DNA of 33,557 nucleotides. Source: Chrysochromulina tobinii (taxonomy: Eukaryota; Haptophyta; Prymnesiales; Chrysochromulinaceae). This document shows positions 1 through 8,353 of the stretch, in pieces. Within the stretch, counting starts at the first letter, position 1; the number at the start of each line of letters is the position of its first letter. The position numbers and the translations under genes were made by a program. The notes beneath the pieces are model-generated. The model made no database searches and was not told the origin of the DNA. It saw only the letters and a program-made list of their open reading frames with translations. Where the stretch lies: positions 1 to 33,557 of the forward strand of contig JWZX01002071.1 in assembly GCA_001275005.1 (NCBI GenBank). Direction: 5' to 3'.

Positions 1-151
1 TCGTATTTCCGGCCCTACAGCTTACCAATGTCCTGTATGGTTCCGGTGAACAGTACGGAAGCATCGGAACGGGCCTTTGAGGCGCTGTTACGGCGCCGTG
101 AAGAGAAGATGGCCTTAACCCCGATTAAGCTGGTACCGGCATTTACCGGCC
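1..151. other. 5' flank of the ZIP-like gene
   Basis: No gene is supported here. An in-frame TAA at 116-118 sits upstream of the ATG at 152, so the reading frame of the next gene does not extend to the window edge unless by splicing. A short inverted repeat (CCGGCAT at 136-142, ATGCCGG at 152-158) brackets the start codon. Confidence 0.5.
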
Positions 152-1243
152 ATGCCGGAAGCGCAAGCAGTTGCGCTCACATTGAGCCAGCGCATAGTCA
201 TCGGGCTCGTGCCAGCCACCGTCCCAGCTCTCGTGCTCATTATTGCCCTCGGCATCGCGGTCGGCATCGGCGAGCTCCCAGAGTCGCTTGGAAACGCTTT
301 TGAACAAATCGCAGGCGGCGCGCTCCTCATCACGTACATGAAAGAGCTCTTCCCCAAGGTGATGGAGAGCGGCGATCCCGCGGTCGCTGCCATCATCAAA
401 GGCAGCACCGATAAGTCCACAGTCATGCACGCCAAGATTGCAGTCACCGTGCTGATCGTACTGAGCATTGCGACATCGGCCATCCTCCAGACAGCTGCGG
501 CCGGCTTCCCTGGCTTGAACCCTGAGGAATCGGGCTCGGGGGCAGGTGCCGAGAACAGCTTCACGCCGGCTGAAACAATCGCGTACTTTATCGGCTTCTT
601 CGTCGACGGCGTCGTCCTCGCGTATGACGACGAGCCGGTTGCCTGTGACCTATCGCTCGTGAAGAAGATGATCATGAGCCTTGTGTTCGCCATCGACAAT
701 CTGCTCGATGGTTTCGGCCTCGTGCCGGTGCTCAAGGAGGCTTTTGGCGAGTATTGGTGGGTCATCATGTTCGTATTCTCGGGCTGCGTCATTGCGGGCG
801 CACTCACGACTGCCATGCTGCGCCATTGCATCCCCTCGCCCCTCTTTCACACCTGCTTCCTCTCGCTGGCGACGACCTCGATCCTCGTCGGCGCGCTTGA
901 GCTCACCCCGCATGGCCTGAGCGTCTACGTGTGCGTCGGCATAGTCGCCGTGTGGGTCGTCCTCTTCGTCGGCGACCTCGTCTCCGAGAGCGACGAGGAA
1001 GAGGGCGATGTCCCCCATCTCGGCGCCCATGACCTCGCGGCCGAGCCGCACGCGCCTCCGTCCACTTCGCTTTGGAGCCCTTCGCACCAACAGTTCATCG
1101 CCGTGGTGGCCCAGAAGAAAGCGCAGCGCACTTGGCGTGTGAACACGACCGCGGTCGCCTTCCTCGGCGCAGCTCGGGGGCAGCGGGCCGACGCGGCGCG
1201 AAGACCCCCAGCGGAGGTACTCACCGCACCGCTCGTTGGCTGA
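152..1243 (+). CDS. Polytopic membrane protein, ZIP metal-transporter-like
   Basis: A 363-residue single-exon protein with about eight hydrophobic segments. The first is at residues 9-38. It is followed by a segment reading AGGALLITYMKELFPKV, which resembles the ZIP-family stretch ending in LLPE(A). Two Asp/Gly motifs, GFFVDGVVLAYD (about 149-160) and AIDNLLDGFGL (about 179-189), sit where ZIP proteins carry their metal site (HNxPEG and HEIPHE). Here His and Glu are largely replaced by Asp/Asn, so substrate and activity are uncertain. An acidic run SESDEEEGD follows the last membrane segment. The tail after about residue 300 is Ala/Arg-rich and may be poorly conserved or lie past a missed splice site. 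The start is the first ATG after the in-frame TAA at 116. Expected location is a cellular membrane. The membrane topology is clear; the ZIP assignment comes from motif resemblance only. Confidence 0.55.
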   Translation: MPEAQAVALTLSQRIVIGLVPATVPALVLIIALGIAVGIGELPESLGNAFEQIAGGALLITYMKELFPKVMESGDPAVAAIIKGSTDKSTVMHAKIAVTVLIVLSIATSAILQTAAAGFPGLNPEESGSGAGAENSFTPAETIAYFIGFFVDGVVLAYDDEPVACDLSLVKKMIMSLVFAIDNLLDGFGLVPVLKEAFGEYWWVIMFVFSGCVIAGALTTAMLRHCIPSPLFHTCFLSLATTSILVGALELTPHGLSVYVCVGIVAVWVVLFVGDLVSESDEEEGDVPHLGAHDLAAEPHAPPSTSLWSPSHQQFIAVVAQKKAQRTWRVNTTAVAFLGAARGQRADAARRPPAEVLTAPLVG

Positions 1244-2219
1244 GCTCGTGGCAGGTGCAAGCAGAGGCTGGTGCCGAGGTCACTCAAAGGCCGAGTCCTT
1301 TTGGCTGGGGTGTCAATTAATGATGTCTCGTTGACGCGCTGGATCCACTCTTCGCCGGTGGGAGTTGATCCTACGAGGGATGTAACTCCCCTGCAAGGCT
1401 CGTTGCTCTTGTTGTTGTTCTCTGACGCTGTCATCTGAGGTGAGAGCGGCGCGCCGCGTGTCGTGCCGCAAGTTTCTATCTTGAACTTGAATCCTCGCAG
1501 GTGTTTTCGGACGGGACTGTGTGTGATATATTGCGATACATACCTATTCGCAAGCGCCAGCCTAGCTGATGGTAACGCTTGGTAGAATCGGTTAGAAACT
1601 CCGCCGGACCGTCCCCGGCCGCGGCCGGCCCGGCGGCGACGGCGCGGGGAAAACCGCGTCGGGACGACATGGTAACTATGACCCACCCGACGTATCGCAC
1701 GTTCGAACCGTGTAGGAACTGGGACGTGGTCAGGACGTGGGGACGTGAAACGAACCGTTCCGGCCAGCTGCCAGCTCTCGAAGCGGACGGGGGGCGGGAA
1801 GCTAACGAAGGGCGATCGGCGATCGGTCGTCCGGCGGTCCGCCAAGTCCGGCGCCGCGGCGGGGTACCGTTTTTCCCGTTGGTCGGCTGTACGGGCCGGC
1901 GGGCGCGGTACCGTTTTGCCCGTTGGTCGGCTGTACGAGCCGCGCAGCCGGTAGCGGTACGCGCCACCGTGCCAGCCCGCCCGGACGGGCACGGCGGGGA
2001 CGGCCGTCGGATGCGGCGATGCGCGTCAGGTCCGGATTCGCGTTCGGTCCAGAATCCGGTCCATGTGCAGCATTTTCCCAGGCCGGCGCGGCGGTGTCTC
2101 CCGCGTCCCTCTCCCTGAACACCTGTGCCGGGTCTGCAGTGGATGTGGGCTACAAAAAAGCCAATCAGACGTACTTCGAGAGCTCTCGAGACGTACTACG
2201 TGTAGTAAGACGAGATCTC
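1244..2219. other. Intergenic, repeat-bearing, no supported gene
   Basis: About 1 kb between the ZIP-like gene and the 3' end of the dioxygenase gene. Open frames here are Arg/Pro/Ala-rich products of high GC with no recognisable domain. It contains three closely spaced GGACGTG words near 1722-1748 and a 44-bp tandem repeat at 1863-1949. Confidence 0.5.
1863..1949 (+). repeat. 44-bp tandem repeat, two units
   Basis: Unit 1 is 1863-1906 and unit 2 is 1907-1949. Both open with GGTACCGTTTT and carry CCCGTTGGTCGGCTGTACG; they differ at a few positions toward the 3' end. Related GGTACCG/CGGTACGG words recur in other spacers (about 12,308-12,340 and 16,690-16,765). Confidence 0.85.
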
Positions 2220-4316
2220 TCAGAGCGTCTCGCCCACCAAAAGGCTGGGCGAGGACACCCTGCCCCACGTGCGCGTGCCGTACTTTGCGAGCAGGTCATC
2301 TACCATGACCGTGTAAGGCATGCCCGTTGGTACGGCGCCATCGCCGATGACCGCTATGTGGAAGGTGGGGCGCGAGTGGTTTCCCACATTAGCGCTCCCT
2401 CGATGCTGTACGGTGGACCAGTAGATGGTCACGTCGCCCGGCGAGACGAGGAACCGATGAGCGAGCACAGGAGGCTCCGCGACGTCATCAGCGGTCTGCC
2501 GGGCGTACTCAGCGTCGCCCTGGGCGTTCTCAGCATGGCCAAGGTCCTGTGCGACGCGCTGTCCTCTCTGATGGCTCCTCTCATCCATCATGGGGCTGAC
2601 GAAGCTGCCCGGCTGATGAAGGCTACTCGGGTGGTGATGACTGCCGGGGATGACTTCGAGAGGCCCCAAATCCTCTCCCACCTCGACCAGGGCAAGCTGG
2701 ATCTTGAGCGCCGCCCCCTCACACGCCCCGAGCCTCGGTGGCGACGTGTCCGCGTGGAAGGCTTGCGCCAAGGCGCCCGGCTCGCTGGTTAGGAAGCCAC
2801 ACTCGACGAGACGTACGGCCTTGGTTCCGAGCGCCGTCTCAAGCAGCGGCTGCGCAGGACCAGGACAGGACCAGGACAGGACCAGGGCAGAGGTCAGCGC
2901 ACATCCACTGACGATGGCAGAGGCACTCAGGTATCAGCTGCTGCATGACTGCAGCTCGCACTGGATGGGTCATCGGCACCGGGCGATCGGTGCGAGTCAA
3001 GTGACCATCAAGCTCGCCATCATGGCCATCAGGCTCATCATCATGGCCATTAGGCTCGTGCTCAGCAGCATCGCAATCGTGCACATCAGTGGACTCGCCT
3101 GCAGCTCCTCAAGAAGCCGCATGGCCACGCGGCCTGAGGGACCTTGCAGGAACGGCAGCGCGTGGTGCCGTCGCCGAAACGGCTGTCGAGTTGTCTCCGA
3201 GGTACCCTCAGAGGCCAATGGCCAGCCCTCGATCAGGCCGAGCACCTCGTCGCACAGCGCGCGTGACACGAGGCGCGGGATGAGGAGCACACCATGCTGC
3301 GCCAGCACACGTGCGGCCGGAAGGTGCCATTGGCCTGACGGGTGCATCCGAAGAGACTTGAACGATGGGAACTCACCTCGTGTGTGAGTGAGCACCGCGC
3401 CGCCCGCCGCGCCGCCGCCCGCCGCGCCACCGCCCGCCGCGCCGCCTGATGCCGCGTCACCGCCCGCCGCGCGCGCTGGCCGCACGTCGCCCCAAGTCGG
3501 AGGGAAGAGCGCGTGGATTTGTGCTCGCGAGCTACGCGGCAGGAGCTCCGCCGCTCGGGTGTAGCAATGCCGCGCTTCGTCTATGCGGCATAAGCGCTGC
3601 AGTGCCTCCCCTAAGCTGAGCATGGTCCGTCCGCTCTCTGGTGCCGCACGTGCGGCCTGCTCGAAGGCTAGGGCTGCCTTAGCAGTCGCGCCTTGCATGT
3701 GAAGGTACTCGCCGAGGTTGTGGAGCGTCTCGTGGTGCGCTGGGGCCACACGCAGTGCCGCGCGATAGCAGCGCACCGCCAGTCGCGCCGCGCCCTCGGA
3801 GAGCACTTCGTAGCCCATCACACGCGCCAGGCTTGAGTAGGACTCGATGTGGTGCGGCGCCAGCCGGATCGCGCGGCTTAGGCTCTCCACAGCGGCGCGC
3901 TTCTCGGCCTGCAGCGACAGGACGTCCCCCAGTTGCCAGTGCGCGTCGGCGTGGGACGGCGCGTATAGCACCGCCCTGCGCAGCGCGGCGGTCGCCTCGG
4001 CCAGCGAGCCTTCTTGTACGAGCGCAACGCCGAGCAGAAATGATGCCTCGGCTGAAGTCGGCAACAGCGCAGCGCTTTGGCGCAGCCAGAGCGATGGAGA
4101 CGCGTGGCGCATGGAAGCGGGGTCCTGCAAGGCAAGCCGACCCAGCCCAAGGTATGCCTGTCCAAGGCGAGGTGCGTGCGAGAGCGCTGCTTCGTAGGCC
4201 TCCGCGGCCGATCGCGTCCTGCTGAGCGCTGCATCCGCATCACCGATGCCGACAAGGTACGCAGCACGCACGGCCTCGGCGGCTCGGTCGGCAGTCTTCA
4301 GAGAGCGTGAAGCCAT
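2220..4316 (-). CDS. TPR-phytanoyl-CoA dioxygenase-family 2-oxoglutarate/Fe(II) oxygenase
   Basis: Two exons, 4316-3099 and 2849-2220, give 615 residues (406 + 209). Residues about 1-270 are tandem TPR units (repeats such as AEASFLLGVALVQEGSLAEA and HETLHNLGEYLHMQGATAKA). An Ala/Gly-rich linker (about 285-310) leads into a PhyH-type double-stranded beta-helix. The iron triad is visible: HxD at His438/Asp440 in QAFHADT, and distal His555 in QHRGSANVG. Arg566 is placed to bind 2-oxoglutarate, and GPLEVIPGSHHH is also typical. The domain is read correctly only if 3098-2850 is removed; a GC-AG intron (CAG|GCGAGT to GCGCAG|CC) joins phase 0 to phase 0. The family hydroxylates lipids, small molecules or residues; the substrate is unknown, and the TPRs suggest a protein partner. 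It is divergent from the HtrL/YibB-like gene. A TATTTAA on the minus strand (4354-4348) lies 32 bp before the ATG. Confidence 0.85.
2850..3098 (-). repeat. Predicted GC-AG intron built largely of minisatellites
   Basis: Needed to join the two halves of the dioxygenase. The donor is CAG|GCGAGT (consensus except C for T) and the acceptor is GCGCAG. Inside lie ATGGCCAT(C/T)AGGCTC-type repeats at about 3001-3060 and three 10-bp units of the CCAGGACAGG type at about 2860-2885. Reading through gives a Met/Leu/Ser-rich run that ends in a stop. The boundaries are inferred from protein continuity and have not been shown by cDNA. Confidence 0.65.
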
Positions 4317-4620
4317 CGGATAGCGCCGAAAAGTTCGTGGAGATCGCTTAAATACTCACGTGGTTCGATGGAAGCGTGAGCGGGAGGACGACGAAGATCA
4401 CCAAAGTCTCTTTCATGTTGTGCGCTCGGATTTACTTCGTCAAGTTCCATTCTCTCCGCACCCGCAGTGAGCGCTATGGCGAGCGCGTCGACCACCACAA
4501 CCGTAAAGTTCAAGGTCGGGCAGTATATACAAATTCGGAGAGATGTTCAAACTTGCCCGCGTCGGGGAGAACAGCGAACGGCCTGGCTTTGTCGAGTCGC
4601 ACTGTGTTTGGGTGCGCCCG
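4317..4620. promoter_or_regulatory. Divergent promoter region with two TATA-like boxes
   Basis: Short spacer between divergent genes. On the plus strand TATATAC at 4524-4530 would place transcription start near 4550-4560, downstream of the ATG at 4543. The ATG at 4621 is therefore the likelier start for the plus-strand gene. On the minus strand TATTTAA (4354-4348) faces the dioxygenase. Both boxes are sequence matches only. Confidence 0.4.
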
Positions 4621-5499
4621 ATGGTGAGCAGCTCAAGAGAGCAAACTCTCCCTCTCGTCGTGAGCGTCTTTATCAAGCTTGACCACAAACTCGTCAAGCA
4701 CCCTTACAACTTTCAACACTCGGCCAATGTGCCAGCTCCTTACCTCATCTTCGGAACACCCATAGACGTGGAGAACATTGTGAAGATCCGGCAAGCACAA
4801 GGTCACACGACTGAGGTGCAGCCGCTCACTATGCGCGAGCTCGTCATAGGGTTGGCAGCATGGCTCAAGCGCGATCCGGAAGTCCTCGAGCGAGCCGCAC
4901 GCCACTCACAACTCGCTTCGCAGCAGTGGCAGGTCAGGCAGCCCGGCTACCAGCGCGCGGATCGCTTGCACTGCCCATCGTCGGAGATCCTGATCTGGCT
5001 CGCGAAGCTACATCTGATGTCTCGCGCCATGGACTTGCATCCGGAGCGGACACGCTTCGCCTACGTCGATGTTGGCTTCAACATCTATCGCGCCTCACGG
5101 GCGAAGCCGCCGCCCGCGCCATGGACGCTCTTCTGGCCGCGGAATGGTATTGCAGCCTTGCTGCACGAGGGCGCGTGCCACAACGCGCTGCGGGGGGCAA
5201 ATCACTCGACGTGCGTGGTCGGAACCTTTCTTTTCGGTGATCGAGCTGCATGGCAGCGGCTCAGCCGCAATTTTGGCGCGAGGACCGCGCGCCTCGTCGA
5301 CCAGGCCGCGGCGATCTCGCGACCCGCGGGAGCTAGAGAGGCGTGGCCGGTTGAGGCGGCCGTGCTGTGCGCGGACCAGGACGTGCTCACCGATGTGGCT
5401 CGAGACGAGCCGACCCTCTTCGAGTGGTTTGTGACCGACGGAGGAGGCTACGGATGGGGATGGGGCGGGGCGAGGCCCGCGCGCACCGCGGCCAATTAA
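4621..5499 (+). CDS. HtrL/YibB-family protein, putative glycosyltransferase
   Basis: 292 residues from ATG 4621; an alternative ATG at 4543 in the same frame gives 318. The conserved order of the HtrL/YibB (WlaTC) family is visible. An N-terminal strand LPLVVSVFIKLD is followed by PAPYLIFGTP, then an ILIWLAKLHLM helix, FAYVDVGFN (in the position of the family's W/Y-x-D-x-G), CVVGTFLFGDRAAWQRL, and a DQDVLTDVARDEPTLFEWF segment (family DQ-x-x-L...P-x-L-F). Members are best known from bacterial surface-polysaccharide loci and are thought to be glycosyltransferase-like, with poorly defined biochemistry. It has no signal peptide and no intron. The Gly-rich end GYGWGWGGARPARTAAN is short and unusual. 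The lower start is chosen because the TATA-like box lies too close to 4543 and because the domain begins soon after 4621. Confidence 0.7.
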   Translation: MVSSSREQTLPLVVSVFIKLDHKLVKHPYNFQHSANVPAPYLIFGTPIDVENIVKIRQAQGHTTEVQPLTMRELVIGLAAWLKRDPEVLERAARHSQLASQQWQVRQPGYQRADRLHCPSSEILIWLAKLHLMSRAMDLHPERTRFAYVDVGFNIYRASRAKPPPAPWTLFWPRNGIAALLHEGACHNALRGANHSTCVVGTFLFGDRAAWQRLSRNFGARTARLVDQAAAISRPAGAREAWPVEAAVLCADQDVLTDVARDEPTLFEWFVTDGGGYGWGWGGARPARTAAN

Positions 5500-6069
5500 C
5501 ATCTTTTCACTCTTCTCGTGCGCGTTGTGTTGAACAGCATCAGCAGCTTCGTGCGCGTTGTGTTGAACAGCAGCAGCAGCGCGACCCTATTGGTTTACTC
5601 TATGCCGCCGATTAACGGCCTGTGTAAACCTGTGTAATAGCAGGTTGTGTCGGCCACACCTCCGTCCATAGCGTTAGCGATAGAGGGCCGGGGCCCGGGC
5701 CCTCGTGCTTGGGGGTCCGGAGGTCGTGCGCGTTGTGTTGAACAGCATTGCAGTGCGCGTTGTGTGTTTCACAGCAGCAGCAGTAGCAGCATCCTACGGA
5801 GGTCTAGTACCGGTAGCCCTAGTGACGAAACCCACTGGTTGCCTAATAAAGAGATGACGAAACCCTGCGAGGTCGGCAGCAGGATTCCAGGCTGGCAGAA
5901 GCGTGACCCGCGCCGCTCCACACACGCCTCTCGAAAGCAACCATGCAAGAGGGGTCCGCAACCTTTCAGCGGTGAGCTTGATCCCAGTCATTCAAGCAGA
6001 GGACCGCGCAGCACTTTGCGAGCGACGCGACTCGTGCGCGCCACGTCGGCTGGGCCGTTCCTCACAGGG
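5500..6069 (+). other. Spacer and 5' leader carrying short dispersed repeats
   Basis: No gene is supported. It holds four copies of a 22-bp word followed by CAG-type triplets (5518-5776). An open frame runs from 5647 into the downstream methyltransferase, but its N-terminal part translates these repeats and has no domain, so it is read as untranslated leader. Confidence 0.55.
5518..5776 (+). repeat. Dispersed 22-bp repeat, three exact copies and one variant
   Basis: GTGCGCGTTGTGTTGAACAG followed by CA occurs at 5518-5539, 5551-5572 and 5726-5747. A variant with TGTTTCACAGCA at its end lies at 5753-5776. Each copy runs into or near a (CAG)n stretch. The copies bridge the 3' side of the HtrL/YibB-like gene and the 5' side of the methyltransferase. 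Confidence 0.9.
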
Positions 6070-7119
6070 ATGCGCACACATCTTGCTGGATTTACTGGGA
6101 TGTTGGTACTTGCTGTTATCACAGCACAGCAAACCGGTTCAACCACAGAGCCCATTCAGAGCGCTCGAAGTCGCCATTGCGCTGCATCAAAGTCCCTCAA
6201 CACACCGACTCGCATAGGCGGCTCGAACGGTGGCTTCCAGAACACTACGGGCTTGCAAGGCGCCAAAGGAGTGGTGACGAATTGGTATGATTACGTATGC
6301 CGCGGGGGCACTGGCCTTTTGCTGGAGCAAGCATGCACACAGAGTACAAACGGCATCGTGGCCTATGGTCAGAATTTCAGAATTCTTACTATCCAAGCTA
6401 TGGCAGTCGTCGACCTGATGGTGAAACAAGGAATGAAGCCCAGCTCCCGTGTTCTGGACATCGGCTGCGGCTGGGGCCGCATGGCAGCCTACATTGTACC
6501 TTTTCTCGATCCCACAGCTGGAGGCAGATATAGCGGCTTCGACCAAGACTGCGGCGAAATTCAAAAGGCCAAACAAATGCTTCGCAAGTGTGGTGATGGC
6601 ATGGACGCATCGTTCACTTGCACTCATTCGAAAAAAGAGAATCGATACCCGTTCGCGAATCAGAGCTTTGATCTCGTATTTGCATATGGAGCTATCGCCT
6701 TTGAAGCTCAATCTTGGACGGCCAAGAGGTTGCCAAGAAGCATCCTTCTGGAGCATCTGCAAGAGATTTCACGGACTCTGTCCCCGAGAGGAGTGGCCAT
6801 GATTTCCATCTACTTGGTGGATGAGTCGGTCGCAAAACGCTTCGACAGCGGCTTGCCCATCGACGCGTGGTACTTGAAGAAGAAGCGCTTGTTCCCTCAC
6901 AAAGAATCGAGGTTGTGTCCAGGGAGTTCGATCGACTGCTTGCCAGTATGGATGTCCGAGCGAGGGGATACTGGCTGGTCGAGACCCTTGCTGACCTCAC
7001 TGGCGCAATCCGTTGGGCTGAAGGTGCGTACCATCGTTCGAGGCGGATGGTCTCTTGCGCTCGAGGTTGTTGGCGATATTGACTATTTCGACGACTTCCT
7101 TGTTCTTGAGAAGCAGTAA
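6070..7119 (+). CDS. Secretory class I SAM-dependent methyltransferase
   Basis: 349 residues from ATG 6070. Residues 1-20 (MRTHLAGFTGMLVLAVITAQ) form a good signal peptide. The Rossmann methyltransferase fold follows. Motif I is VLDIGCGWGRM (from about residue 128), motif II contains YSGFDQD, and FDLVFAYGAIAFE fits motif IV. An LLEHLQEISRTLSPRGVAMISIY segment fits the motif V/VI region, where a product-forming enzyme usually has an LKPGG-like loop. Substrate class cannot be read from these motifs; the leader implies an ER/Golgi or extracellular substrate. It is a single exon with visibly lower GC and more A-rich codons than its neighbours, so it may be a later acquisition. The open frame extends upstream to 5647, but that part is repeats. 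Its 3' end converges with the 7607-8353 gene. Confidence 0.75.
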   Translation: MRTHLAGFTGMLVLAVITAQQTGSTTEPIQSARSRHCAASKSLNTPTRIGGSNGGFQNTTGLQGAKGVVTNWYDYVCRGGTGLLLEQACTQSTNGIVAYGQNFRILTIQAMAVVDLMVKQGMKPSSRVLDIGCGWGRMAAYIVPFLDPTAGGRYSGFDQDCGEIQKAKQMLRKCGDGMDASFTCTHSKKENRYPFANQSFDLVFAYGAIAFEAQSWTAKRLPRSILLEHLQEISRTLSPRGVAMISIYLVDESVAKRFDSGLPIDAWYLKKKRLFPHKESRLCPGSSIDCLPVWMSERGDTGWSRPLLTSLAQSVGLKVRTIVRGGWSLALEVVGDIDYFDDFLVLEKQ

Positions 7120-7606
7120 CGAGCAGTCCAAGGGTCAATTCCACAGGCAGTGGTGGCGCGAACTGTGCACGCTTCGAAGACCCGCGAACTAGATCAGTGT
7201 GTAAAATTTGAGGCAGTAAACTAAGAGTAACGCAGTATCGCCTTTTTACCGGACGATACAATCGTCAATGACAATCGTAAACAAAGCCTACTAGCCCAAG
7301 CCCGGTGCCGGACGGCGACGGGTCCGCCGCATACTGAGTTCAAAAAATCAGGCTCGGAGGGGATAGTGCATGGGATAGTGTGTGAATCCAGAAGGAATAC
7401 CTCTCCCTATCTCCTTTGGGTCAAAGGGAGGGGCGGGCCAAAGAGCGGCGTAAGCTTAGTTTTTTGTTACGCTCAACGCGTCTTTGCGGTCACTGTACAC
7501 TGAGCCGCGCTCTTTAACACTATTCAGACTATTCGGTTCGATTGGTCGGATTCGCTCAAGTCCTCAAGCCTTACATTCAAGCACAGCAGTCCCACTCTCA
7601 CCGCAC
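7120..7606. other. Convergent 3' spacer
   Basis: Lies between the ends of two convergent genes, with no supported gene. It contains a repeated GGGATAGTG word (near 7360-7382) and a small inverted repeat, CCTTTG (7413-7418) GGT CAAAGG (7422-7427), which could form a hairpin in a 3' UTR. Confidence 0.45.
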
Positions 7607-8353
7607 TCAGCCATCGTCATCGGTCACAAACGAGACCCGGCTCGCGCCGTTGCTTCGACTGCACTTTTGCCTCTTTTGCTTTCGGCTCGGGGCGTCCTCA
7701 GCAGCCACTTCGGCCATGCGCCCTGCCACCTTCGCACGCACTGGATCCCAATACGCGGACTGGGCTTCCACAGGTTGTGGCTGAGTCAGCGACCGCCTCG
7801 GGAGCTCTGGCGGCTTCAAGGGCTTCGCGGGCAGCTCCTCGTCAGTCTCCGCCTCAGCAAGCTGTTCCTTGAGCTCCTCCTCCCGCTGCTGCTGACGCCA
7901 GCGACTGCTGCTGCCTCCCATGCGGCGGCGCGCCCACGGCGCAGCGCGGGGTGCGGCACGCGCCGAGGCGGACTCTCGATAGGCTTCAAGTTCGAGCGGG
8001 CGGTGGAAATCCGACGAGGAAAGAATAGCTGTCCTGGCGAGCAGCTCGCCACTGAGCAGTGCGTTTCGCTGCTCCTCGGAAAGACCCGCGAGCAGCTCAG
8101 CGCCGTCGGCTACATAGGGTACCGTCGATTCGCGTGCCACGCTACTGGAGTGAAGAGCGCTGCCAGCCGCAACGGAGACTCGGGCGAAGACGCCGTCTCG
8201 AAAGCAAAGCACGGTCTCCGGCGGCGGCGGCGCAGGCTTCTTTGCCTTGCGCTGCTGGCGACCGACGCCCTTCACGTCGTTGAGCTTTTCCAGTTCGATG
8301 AGCTTGCCTCTGCAAAGCTCTTTCTCAGCGTTGTACATGTTCTCGTGCGACAT
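7607..8353 (-). CDS. Uncharacterised basic protein with C-terminal RVSF (PP1-docking-like) motif
   Basis: 248 residues, no recognised domain. The N-terminus (MSHENMYNAEKELCRGKLIELEKL) looks helical and is followed by a basic cluster (RQQRKAKKPAPPPP). A Gln/Glu-rich helix (SSRWRQQQREEELKEQLAEAET) lies at about 150-171. The end is a basic, nuclear-localisation-like patch (RKQKRQK) and then SRVSFVTDDDG at the C-terminus. RVSF flanked by basic residues before and acidic residues after matches the RVxF docking consensus for protein phosphatase 1. A regulatory-subunit or phosphatase-anchoring role is therefore possible but rests on a short motif. The start is the first ATG of the frame. Its upstream region carries the duplicated hairpin repeat. 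The overlapping plus-strand open frame is Leu/Arg-rich antisense and is discounted. Confidence 0.6.
   Translation of the reverse strand: MSHENMYNAEKELCRGKLIELEKLNDVKGVGRQQRKAKKPAPPPPETVLCFRDGVFARVSVAAGSALHSSSVARESTVPYVADGAELLAGLSEEQRNALLSGELLARTAILSSSDFHRPLELEAYRESASARAAPRAAPWARRRMGGSSSRWRQQQREEELKEQLAEAETDEELPAKPLKPPELPRRSLTQPQPVEAQSAYWDPVRAKVAGRMAEVAAEDAPSRKQKRQKCSRSNGASRVSFVTDDDG

Noticed and set aside
925-1992. 355-codon minus-strand open frame
   Set aside because: Arg/Pro-rich frame through the tandem repeat and antisense of the ZIP-like gene.
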